A DNA stretch of 64,000 bases, from assembly GCA_002409745.1 (NCBI GenBank), contig DHOU01000021.1, forward strand, positions 32,359 to 96,358, in the 5' to 3' direction. The position numbers and the translations under genes are program-made. Below, one piece after another: positions 9,158 to 15,214 of the stretch. This stretch comes from Bacteroidales bacterium UBA5382 (GTDB taxonomy: Bacteria; Bacteroidota; Bacteroidia; Bacteroidales; Dysgonomonadaceae). Every line of letters starts with the position of its first letter. Position 1 is the stretch's first letter. Below the pieces are notes generated by a model. The model did no database searches, was not told where the DNA came from, and saw only the letters and a list, made by a program, of their open reading frames with translations.

Positions 9158-9517
9158 TCAGTCCATTGTTTTTCTGTGCTTTTTGCCCCATTCTTCCAAC
9201 TGTTTTAAAATAGGATTCAGTAGCAATGCGCTTTCTGTAAGTTCGTATTCCACCCGTGGCGGCACTTGGGCGTATACCGTCCGTTTCACCAATTTATTTT
9301 GTTCCATTTTCCGCAGTTGAAGGGTCAGCATGCGTTCAGTAATATTCGGGATGCGTTTTCTAAGTTCTCCGAAACGCAACTTCCCATTCGCCAAATGACA
9401 ACATATCGCTAACGTCCACTGTCCGCCGATGAGATTTGCAGCATAAATTTCCGTGCATTCCGAACCCAAGTTCTTTTTATTTTCGTAATGGGTCGATGTT
9501 TCCTTTATTTTACTCAT
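9158..9517 (-). CDS. HxlR family winged-helix transcriptional regulator
   Basis: A 119-residue MarR-like regulator of the HxlR type, which often senses electrophiles or redox state through an N-terminal cysteine. Here the cysteine is in LGSECTEIYAANLIGGQW, followed by the winged helix (LRFGELRKRIPNITERMLTLQLRKME) and the wing RVEYELTESA. The ATG at 9517 fits the family start; longer open frame upstream is excluded by the promoter at 9552-9559. It is divergent from a quinone-reductase-like gene, a common arrangement for HxlR regulators and their targets, so control of that gene is likely but inferred. Confidence 0.88.
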   Translation of the reverse strand: MSKIKETSTHYENKKNLGSECTEIYAANLIGGQWTLAICCHLANGKLRFGELRKRIPNITERMLTLQLRKMEQNKLVKRTVYAQVPPRVEYELTESALLLNPILKQLEEWGKKHRKTMD

Positions 9518-9551
9518 ACTTACATTTTTGTCGGTACCATACAATTGGTTG

Positions 9552-9559
9552 CAAATATA
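9552..9559 (-). promoter_or_regulatory. -7 promoter element of the HxlR gene
   Basis: TATATTTG on the minus strand, 35 bases before the HxlR start and only about 20 bases from the opposing promoter at 9581. One bound regulator could cover both. Confidence 0.55.
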
Positions 9560-9580
9560 CATTATTGCAGGTAATATTTG

Positions 9581-9588
9581 TATTTTTG
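9581..9588 (+). promoter_or_regulatory. -7 promoter element of the NAD(P)H oxidoreductase gene
   Basis: TATTTTTG, 20 bases before the ATG at 9608. Its position favours that start over the in-frame ATGs at 9578 and 9596. Confidence 0.55.
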
Positions 9589-9607
9589 CAATAAAATGAT
9601 TGGTAAA

Positions 9608-10138
9608 ATGAAAACTTTGGTTATCGTTACTCACCCGAATTTAGAAAAATCGGTTATCAACAAACGCTGGATAGAAGAATTACAAAAATATCCCGGAAGG
9701 TATTCCGTACACGATTTGTATGCGTCTTATCCTGACGGAAAAATAGATATTGAAAGAGAGCAGCAGCTTATTGAATCTCATGATAAAATCGTGTTTCAAT
9801 TTCCGTTGTACTGGTTCAGTTCTCCTCCGTTACTCAAAAAATGGTTTGATGAAGTATTGACCTATGGCTGGGCTTACGGAAGCAAAAGCGGATATAAAGT
9901 CGCCGGAAAGAAAGTCGCATTGGCCCTATCGGCGGGAATTGATGAAAAGGCATATTCCGTTGAAGGTACGTGGAAGTACACGTTGAAAGAGCTTACGGCT
10001 CCTTTTGAACTGACATTTAAGTACGTAAGGGCGGATTATAAATTCTTTTATGCTTATTACGGTATTGAATTAAATGCCTCGAAGGAGCGGATAGAAAAAA
10101 GCGTGCCGGCATATATCGATTTCATCGAATCTCTCTAA
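9608..10138 (+). CDS. NAD(P)H:quinone oxidoreductase-like flavoprotein (flavodoxin_2 / KefF-MdaB type)
   Basis: A 176-residue flavodoxin-fold enzyme expected to bind FMN or FAD and reduce quinones or electrophiles with two electrons from NAD(P)H in the cytoplasm. The family blocks are LVIVTHPNLEKSVINKRW at the N-terminus, KIVFQFPLYWFSSPPLLKKWFDEVL near residue 65, YGSKSGYKVAGKKVALALSAG and an aromatic C-terminal part. It is divergent from an HxlR regulator, which probably controls it in response to redox stress. Downstream on the same strand lies only a dehydrogenase remnant. A second, frameshifted member of the family sits at 12196-12866. Confidence 0.87.
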   Translation: MKTLVIVTHPNLEKSVINKRWIEELQKYPGRYSVHDLYASYPDGKIDIEREQQLIESHDKIVFQFPLYWFSSPPLLKKWFDEVLTYGWAYGSKSGYKVAGKKVALALSAGIDEKAYSVEGTWKYTLKELTAPFELTFKYVRADYKFFYAYYGIELNASKERIEKSVPAYIDFIESL

Positions 10139-10177
10139 GAAGCTAATAAATAATCGTTTCTCAACAAAATATCAAAA

Positions 10178-10671
10178 ATGAAAAGAACAGTATTCATAAC
10201 CGGAACAAGTTCAGGTTTAGGAAAATCATTAATATAAGTTCTTTAATCGGATTAAGTGTAGATATTCCGTTGTCATCTGTTTATGCTATGTCGAAATTTG
10301 CATTGGAAGGTTTAAGCGAAGGCGTCTATTACGAGTTAAAATCACAGAAAATAGATATTCATTTGGTAGAACCGGGAGGTTTCCGTTCTTCATTAGGAGC
10401 AAATGCATTCATGATTCAGCCGGGAAAAAATTCGGTATATGGTGAAATAAATGAATGTTTAAATACTTATTTGGAAAGTAAGGCCACTGATATCCATTGC
10501 CCGCATACGGATATGGAGGATATCGTTAAGACGGTGTATAAGTTGGCCACAGGCGAGATTGATTCCTTCAGAAATCTTGTAGGCGGCGATGCAAAAGAAA
10601 TTCTTGATTTGCGTTCAAATAATTCGATAGAGGAATATCTGCAACGAATCGGGAGTCGTTTTATACGATAA
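10178..10671 (+). pseudogene. Short-chain dehydrogenase/reductase remnant, interior deleted
   Basis: The start at 10178 reads MKRTVFITGTSSGLGKSL, the SDR nucleotide-binding TGxxxGxG motif, and then meets a stop at 10235. One frame over, from about 10232, the sequence resumes as NISSLIGLSVDIP and then SSVYAMSKFALEGLSEG, the SDR active-site region (Tyr-xxx-Lys), and runs to 10671. About 115-120 residues between the cofactor motif and the active site are missing compared with a normal 240-290-residue SDR. The join is out of frame. Both ends are well preserved, so the deletion looks recent. No function is expected. Confidence 0.85.
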
Positions 10672-10778
10672 AACCGCCATCCCCTCCCCCTTGTTTTCGA
10701 ACGAGGAGGGAATAACGGGATGAGCAAAGTTCCGTGTTGTAGCTCTGTCCGTCTGCGGTTGGTAATTTATCGCAATTT
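10672..10778. other. Spacer between two pseudogenes
   Basis: Holds a C-rich inverted motif (CCCTCCCCC with GAGGAGGGA) that could end transcription of the dehydrogenase remnant. There is no U-tract and nothing else is recognisable. Confidence 0.3.
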
Positions 10779-10976
10779 TACCGCTCTCCGACCCAATGCG
10801 GATAAATAGGCGTTTGGGCGGTAAGGGTATTCAGTTCGGTCAAATGTTCTTTTGACAAAGACCAATCGACTGCGCCCAAGTTTTCGATCAGTTGCTGTTC
10901 ATTTCTTGCCCCGATGACAATATTGGAAACGGTTTCCTGTTTCGTTTGCTATGCGTTCCAAAGTATCTACAACCGT
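10779..10976 (-). pseudogene. Aldo/keto reductase C-terminal remnant
   Basis: On the minus strand the bases read VVDTLERIANETG, then in another frame TVSNIVIGARNEQQLIENLG, then AVDWSLSKEHLTELN and PIYPHWVGER to a stop at 10779-10781. These are the last about 75 residues of an aldo/keto reductase, with some 10-15 residues missing at the frame change. The N-terminal two thirds are absent. The fragment starts immediately after the stop codon of the Crp/Fnr remnant, so a single deletion probably joined the two genes. Non-functional. Confidence 0.8.
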
Positions 10977-10977
10977 A

Positions 10978-11337
10978 TTAAGAAGCTACCATTTGTTTGG
11001 GTATCCGTTGGATAAGTCCCGGGTATTGGGCCAGTAAATTATAATAGCGTTCGGTAGCCGTACTGCTGATAAGGCATAAAATCCTTTTTTGTAAGGCAAT
11101 ATATCCTGCGGTTGTTTTCTTTAGAAAAAAGTATTCCATTTTTTGAAGTTCCTTACATAACTTTTCTCTGTTTTCCAATGAAATGGCAAGAACTTTTGTG
11201 TCTTCCAAACAGTCAACGTTTAAGGTAGCTTTGGTGCTGTTATGGAACGCCTGTGGGTCTGTTATCCACCAATTTTCCAAAGCAAATTGTATTATATGCT
11301 CTTTCCCTTCGGGATTGGTGTGAGAAGATTTCATCAT
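10978..11337 (-). pseudogene. Crp/Fnr family regulator remnant, both ends lost
   Basis: The 119-residue frame matches the middle of a Bacteroidales Crp/Fnr regulator of about 190 residues: GKEHIIQFALENWWITDP (cyclic-nucleotide-binding-like domain), then LEDTKVLAISLENREKLC, ALQKRILCLISSTATERY and PGLIQRIPKQMVAS. The frame stops exactly where the recognition helix (usually YLGITRETLSRL) should follow, and the first 60-70 residues have no recognisable counterpart upstream. Without the DNA-binding helix it cannot work as a regulator. An annotation pipeline may call it a short CDS. Confidence 0.78.
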
Positions 11338-11410
11338 TTGTCAGCGGCTTGCCGTTCCTAAAACAATGATCTTTATGCAGGATGTTGGTCGACGGCTGAT
11401 AACCGGCAAC

Positions 11411-12139
11411 TTATATTTTATGATAGACTTCTTCAAACGGAACTCTGAACCGTTCGCCCCAAATGCCTTCGTTGCCTTTTCGTATTCCGCAGGAAATAAC
11501 CATATTGATCCCTGCTCCGCGAGGTAAGCGAAGGAGTTTTTTCACCCGTTTACTGTCGAACCCTTCCAAGGGACAGGTATCATAACCTTCATCGGCCATG
11601 GCTATCATGAATGTTTGAGCCGCAAGTCCGCAGGTCTTTTGAACCACGGCACGCATATCGCTTTCGGAAACCTGACGCACCATCGGGCGAAAAAGGCCGA
11701 CAATACCGGTCAATAATTTCCTGAAAAGTCCCAGAATGCCGAAAAACCGCGCATACAGAAACGGCATCAATGTTCCATAATACAGTTCCCGGTCTTTTAT
11801 CCGTTTTTCCTGACGCTCCTTGGGACTGTTTCGTCGAATGTTTCCCCTTTCAAAATCAATAATAGATTTCGCCCGTTTTTTATAGAGATCCTGGCGGGTT
11901 ACAAAAACGACTAACTCCGGTGCGGTCGACACGGCTTTTTGGTCAAGACAGGCTACCGCCATCTTTTCGATAAGCGCAGGTGTGGTGATGTGATAAAACT
12001 CCCATAATTGCATGTTCGAACTATTCGGCGCTAAGGTCGCCAATTCGATGCAATGCCTCACTTTGTCCGTATCGATGTCTTTTTCTCTATCGTAAACCCG
12101 TACCGAGCGACGGTAATTCAATACTTCTTCTAAATTCAT
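11411..12139 (-). CDS. Nitroreductase family protein
   Basis: A 242-residue FMN-dependent oxidoreductase expected to reduce nitro groups or quinones with NAD(P)H. Family blocks are the N-terminal NYRRSVRVYDREKDI, LATLAPNSSNMQLWEFYHI, and the FMN/dimer region GLAAQTFMIAMADEGYDTCPLEGFDSKRVKKLL. An insertion near residues 90-160 (RDRELYYGTLMPFLYARFFGILGLF) is hydrophobic and longer than in classical NfsB proteins. The frame is intact, unlike both of its flanking genes. It may be co-transcribed with the frameshifted flavoprotein gene 56 bases upstream. Confidence 0.85.
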   Translation of the reverse strand: MNLEEVLNYRRSVRVYDREKDIDTDKVRHCIELATLAPNSSNMQLWEFYHITTPALIEKMAVACLDQKAVSTAPELVVFVTRQDLYKKRAKSIIDFERGNIRRNSPKERQEKRIKDRELYYGTLMPFLYARFFGILGLFRKLLTGIVGLFRPMVRQVSESDMRAVVQKTCGLAAQTFMIAMADEGYDTCPLEGFDSKRVKKLLRLPRGAGINMVISCGIRKGNEGIWGERFRVPFEEVYHKI

Positions 12140-12195
12140 ATTCTACAAATTATCGTATTCTTTTTAAGCAGTCTTTCAGCCTGCGAATATAAGCA

Positions 12196-12866
12196 TTAAT
12201 ATTTTCCGACTTGCATTTCTTCCTCCTCGAAAATCGTTTTCAGCCTTTCGCTCCATTTTTGCAAGAGTACCTTTCTTTCCGCATCCGTTAGGTGGGCAAC
12301 TTCATAGTTCAACTGCGGTTGCAGGACGGAAAATCCGACATATTCCAAAATTCCGCGATGTATGGGCTTTAGTATCCCGTTAATATCTCCGTAATCCCCG
12401 TCTTTCGCATAATAACTTTCGGAACTGCCTGTGGTGAGGGACAGCAGCGCTTTTTTGCCTTTGAATTTTCCGCTTACATAGGGAATGCGGCCTGCGCCGT
12501 AAATTTTTCCCGCTGCCAACGCACGGTCGGTCCAACCTTTCAGGATAGCCGGGACGGAAACCACCACAATGGGAATTGCCAGATGAGCAGGTCGCACCAT
12601 TCCAGTTTTTCCTGTTCGGTGTGAATGTCCGCTGCAAAACCGTCATGCTCCGTAGCATATATTTCCTCCATTCCTAACTTCAGGAATGAGTGGTCTTTGA
12701 CGGTCGTAAAATTACTTCGGTCCGAAACGGGGTTGAAATTCATCTGGTATAAATCGGACGTTTTTACTTCGTGCCCTTGTTCTTGCAAGGTTTCAACTGC
12801 GGTGCGATACAATGCGCCATTAAAACTTTTCGGCTCCGGATGAGCGAATACAATTAATATTTTCAT
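12196..12866 (-). pseudogene. NAD(P)H oxidoreductase (flavodoxin_2) with a single frameshift
   Basis: Two overlapping frames make one protein of about 222 residues. The first, from ATG 12866, runs MKILIVFAHPEPKSFNGALY to LEWCDLLIWQFPLWWF. The second continues as SVPAILKGWTDRALAAGKIY to 12196. The break lies in a run of three T on the coding strand (12558-12560), where four T would restore LWWFSVPAILKGW. The site is a homopolymer, so a real mutation, slippage or a sequencing error are all possible. Everything else looks intact, including the flavin-binding and C-terminal blocks. MdaB-like quinone reductase activity would be expected if the frame were restored. Confidence 0.85.
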
Positions 12867-12887
12867 ATTTTATTTCTGTTAGTCCGG

Positions 12888-12895
12888 CAAAGATA
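12888..12895 (-). promoter_or_regulatory. -7 promoter element of the frameshifted oxidoreductase gene
   Basis: TATCTTTG on the minus strand, 22 bases before the ATG at 12866. Confidence 0.55.
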
Positions 12896-12915
12896 TACCT
12901 AAAATATTGTATAAA

Positions 12916-12929
12916 CCGGTATTTACCGG
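12916..12929. promoter_or_regulatory. Operator-like inverted repeat CCGGTA-TT-TACCGG
   Basis: A perfect 6-bp inverted repeat with a 2-base centre lies about 20-34 bases upstream of the -7 element at 12888, where an activator or repressor would bind. A related TTTCGGTATC follows. It may be the site of a redox regulator such as the nearby HxlR protein; this is inference. Confidence 0.4.
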
Positions 12930-12988
12930 ATATCTTTCGGTATCTTTTGGGGTGGCCATACCATGCCGTTCTTCTTTTTTCAATAGAG

Positions 12989-14299
12989 TTACATTTCCTT
13001 CAGGGATAAGCCTCTTAATTCCACGTCATATTTTGCCAATTCTTTTTTTATTGAATCGGCCTTTGCTTGGAGTAGGGTCATGTCAATCTTTTTGGAATTC
13101 CGTTTTATCCCGGCAACGATAGCCGTTTTGTCCAAATCATTCAGAGCGATCAGGTCAATTTCATTTTCTCCTTTCCTATCCCAATAGTTGCCGATGGCGG
13201 TTATTCTTTCTTCTTCCGCCATCTTCGCCCGGAAATATTTTTCCAGAACCGAACCGCTATACTGCTCATAGCTTTTATCGATGGACTCACGGAGCAATTC
13301 GTATTTTCCCATTTCGATTAATGACTGGTTCGGGAAAATAAACCGGAACCAGAAACGAAGGTAATGATCATTCAGGCTCCAGCGGTTTTTCCGGCTTTCC
13401 GGTTTTGAAAACATCGGTTTGTTTTTCGTAATAAGGGAGTATCCCTTCTCTAAATTGACCAGATAAGCCCCTGTATTTTTCCCTATAATGGAATCTATTT
13501 CACTTTGGGTCGTTTTTCCGGAAGCGATTAACTGCAGGATGGAAAAATAGATCCCATATTCTTTCCCAAACTCGGAGATGAGCAATTCTTTCCCTTCTGC
13601 AATAAAAGGGGAATCGGGGCGTGTCGCCATATTCAGCATTTTATCCTTTGTAACGGCCCCCGCTTCCATCAGAAAATTGATATATTTGGGAATTCCACCT
13701 GTCAGCATATAGAGGCATAGAAGATCTTCCGAAGTATATTTAGGATTATAATCGTTCAAGATTTCCTTTATTACGCTGACAGCGAAAGGTTGCAGCGTTA
13801 TTTTTGAGGTGAGACGGCCGAAGAGCGGTTCTTTCCTGTTCTCAAAAATCTTCATCATCATCGAATAGATGGAGCCGGAAGCGATAAAGTTGATTTTGAC
13901 CTTGTCTTTATACTGATCCCAAAGATTCTGAAGATCACTGAATATAGAGGAATTCACATTGTCAAATTCCTGAAATTCATCGATAATAAGTGTATAATGT
14001 TCTTGCGTAGCAAAAATCAGGAACTGCTCAAAAAGGTCTTTCAAGCGGGTAATCGTACCAAAGATTTGTATCCCTAAAGCATCTGCCGCATCTTTTTGGA
14101 ACTGCTCGCAAAGGAGCGATTCACTTTTACGGGACACAAACAGATACAGATATTTCTGTCCTTTTACGGATTCCAGCAAAAGGGCCGTCTTACCGACACG
14201 GCGACGTCCAACCATGACGGTAAAGCAAGCGCTTTTTTTCGATTGCTCCGATGTGCGGGCTAATATTTCCAATTCTTTTATCCTGTTGTAAAATTTCAT
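12989..14299 (-). CDS. DUF234-type ATPase (archaeal-ATPase-like, AAA/STAND relative)
   Basis: A 436-residue P-loop ATPase. Walker A is VGRRRVGKTALL near residues 30-41 and Walker B is YTLIIDEFQEF near 105. A winged-helix region follows (ILQLIASGKTTQSEIDSIIGKNTGAYLVNLEKGYSLI), then a C-terminal DUF234 domain with the nuclease-like motif ENEIDLIALND. Such proteins are widespread in Bacteroidetes and archaea and their role is unknown; the fold hints at DNA or protein remodelling with a PD-(D/E)xK-like module. Its promoter region contains a long perfect palindrome. It stands alone, next to the eroding redox block. Confidence 0.85.
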   Translation of the reverse strand: MKFYNRIKELEILARTSEQSKKSACFTVMVGRRRVGKTALLLESVKGQKYLYLFVSRKSESLLCEQFQKDAADALGIQIFGTITRLKDLFEQFLIFATQEHYTLIIDEFQEFDNVNSSIFSDLQNLWDQYKDKVKINFIASGSIYSMMMKIFENRKEPLFGRLTSKITLQPFAVSVIKEILNDYNPKYTSEDLLCLYMLTGGIPKYINFLMEAGAVTKDKMLNMATRPDSPFIAEGKELLISEFGKEYGIYFSILQLIASGKTTQSEIDSIIGKNTGAYLVNLEKGYSLITKNKPMFSKPESRKNRWSLNDHYLRFWFRFIFPNQSLIEMGKYELLRESIDKSYEQYSGSVLEKYFRAKMAEEERITAIGNYWDRKGENEIDLIALNDLDKTAIVAGIKRNSKKIDMTLLQAKADSIKKELAKYDVELRGLSLKEM

Positions 14300-14323
14300 A
14301 TCTATATTCTTATAGATGAATTA

Positions 14324-14331
14324 CAAAAATA
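14324..14331 (-). promoter_or_regulatory. -7 promoter element of the DUF234 ATPase gene
   Basis: TATTTTTG on the minus strand, 25 bases before the ATPase ATG. Confidence 0.5.
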
Positions 14332-14366
14332 ATACAGATTACTCAAATTGCTATTATTTTTCCCGG

Positions 14367-14392
14367 GTTATTTTAATGGCCATTAAAATAAC
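14367..14392. repeat. 26-bp perfect palindrome upstream of the ATPase gene
   Basis: The half-site GTTATTTTAATGG is followed directly by its exact reverse complement. It lies about 36 bases upstream of the ATPase -7 element and after the stop of the zinc-ribbon gene. It has no loop and no T-tract on either side, so it suits an operator bound by a dimer better than a terminator. Confidence 0.85.
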
Positions 14393-14433
14393 TTCCGTTA
14401 AATAAGATGCGGGATAATCCATTTGTCCCTTTG

Positions 14434-14859
14434 TCATTCCTGTCCCTTTGTCATTTCTTTATGCCGGCGCATACTGTCCATATCTTGCCGGTAGTCGTGG
14501 AGGTCATAAAGCCATTCGTCACTGTTTATTGTGATGGATGGTTTCACCTTTGGCGGGTAATCGCGATAAATGGAGTTGAGCCCCAGCCCCAGCAGCCCGA
14601 TCAAGGCCATACCTATAATAAACCAACGGAAATAACGGCGGGCTCTTCGCCGGATGTTATACGGGTCGGAAGGATCGTAAAGCGGATTGGGGACGTCTTT
14701 GCCGCACGACAGGCAAATGAGTTTCTTATGATACTGCATCTCGAGCGTGTAGTCTACTTCGGCTCCGCAGTGAGGGCAGTGCATCCGGTAGATACGGGTG
14801 TGGGGAAACAGCGGTTCAACGGAGTGTTTCCGGTTCGGTTTGTCGGCATGCTTTTTCAT
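14434..14859 (-). CDS. Zinc-ribbon membrane protein of unknown function
   Basis: A 141-residue protein. Residues about 27-54 hold two CxxC pairs (CPHCGAEVDY and LICLSCGKDVPNP), a zinc ribbon. A single transmembrane segment (FIIGMALIGLLGLGL) lies near residues 83-97, with a basic stretch RRRARRYFRW before it. The C-terminal 40 residues are hydrophilic and probably outside the membrane. I do not recognise a named family. It follows the structured RNA on the same strand, and its 3' end contains a short direct repeat (GTCCCTTTGTCATT twice). Confidence 0.7.
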   Translation of the reverse strand: MKKHADKPNRKHSVEPLFPHTRIYRMHCPHCGAEVDYTLEMQYHKKLICLSCGKDVPNPLYDPSDPYNIRRRARRYFRWFIIGMALIGLLGLGLNSIYRDYPPKVKPSITINSDEWLYDLHDYRQDMDSMRRHKEMTKGQE

Positions 14860-14925
14860 CGTTATTCATACATAAAACAATCGATTAGGTTGTTACCTCG
14901 CCGTTCCCCAAGTCCGGTATGAGTG

Positions 14926-15137
14926 AAAAAAAGAGGCGCAGGAACTGTTAGCATTTACTGTGTGCAAGGCTCTCACAAAGCCCCAGTCTCCGTAAAGCAA
15001 CAGCCCCACGCCAAAAAGGCGCGGAGCGTTACTGCTATTACCTGAAACTGTAGCTAAATTTGTGAGATTCTGCACACAGGACAATAACTAAAACGCTTCT
15101 CGTTTTATATTTCTACGGATTACGCTGCAGCGTAATC
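14926..15137 (-). ncRNA. Structured small RNA, 6S-like architecture
   Basis: A minus-strand promoter element (TACCTTTG, 15143-15150) would start an RNA near 15137. The RNA ends in U7 at 14926-14932. The closing pair GAG-aa-GCG (15094-15101) with CGCCUC (14933-14938) sits directly before the U-tract. Beyond an internal bubble comes a long hairpin of about 122 bases: CUGUGUGCA with UGCACACAG, UCUCACAAA with UUUGUGAGA, CAGUUUC with GAGACUG, and GCGCC-UUUUU-GGCGU at the tip. Three pairs are G-U only on the minus strand, which supports that strand. Closing stem, bubble and long apical stem in about 200 bases resemble 6S RNA, the RNA-polymerase mimic. The exact family is not proven. Confidence 0.55.
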
Positions 15138-15139
15138 CG
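15116..15139. repeat. 24-bp perfect palindrome at the start of the small RNA
   Basis: CGGATTACGCTG followed by its exact reverse complement. In RNA it forms a 9-bp hairpin with a UGCA loop at the predicted 5' end of the minus-strand transcript. In DNA it lies at the transcription start and could equally be an operator. Confidence 0.7.
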
Positions 15140-15142
15140 CGA

Positions 15143-15150
15143 CAAAGGTA
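15143..15150 (-). promoter_or_regulatory. -7 promoter element of the 6S-like RNA
   Basis: TACCTTTG on the minus strand, with a TTGTTT about 20 bases upstream in the -33 position. Confidence 0.55.
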
Positions 15151-15214
15151 TCGTTTTTTTTATATATGAAACAACTTTTTTCGCGGATTATTCACTATAT
15201 TCGTGCTTCGAAAA

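Noticed and set aside
14926..15137. Signal recognition particle RNA
   Set aside because: A TCAGG...AGCAG resemblance is present on the minus strand, but the conserved symmetric loop and GGAA-type tip of SRP RNA are absent.
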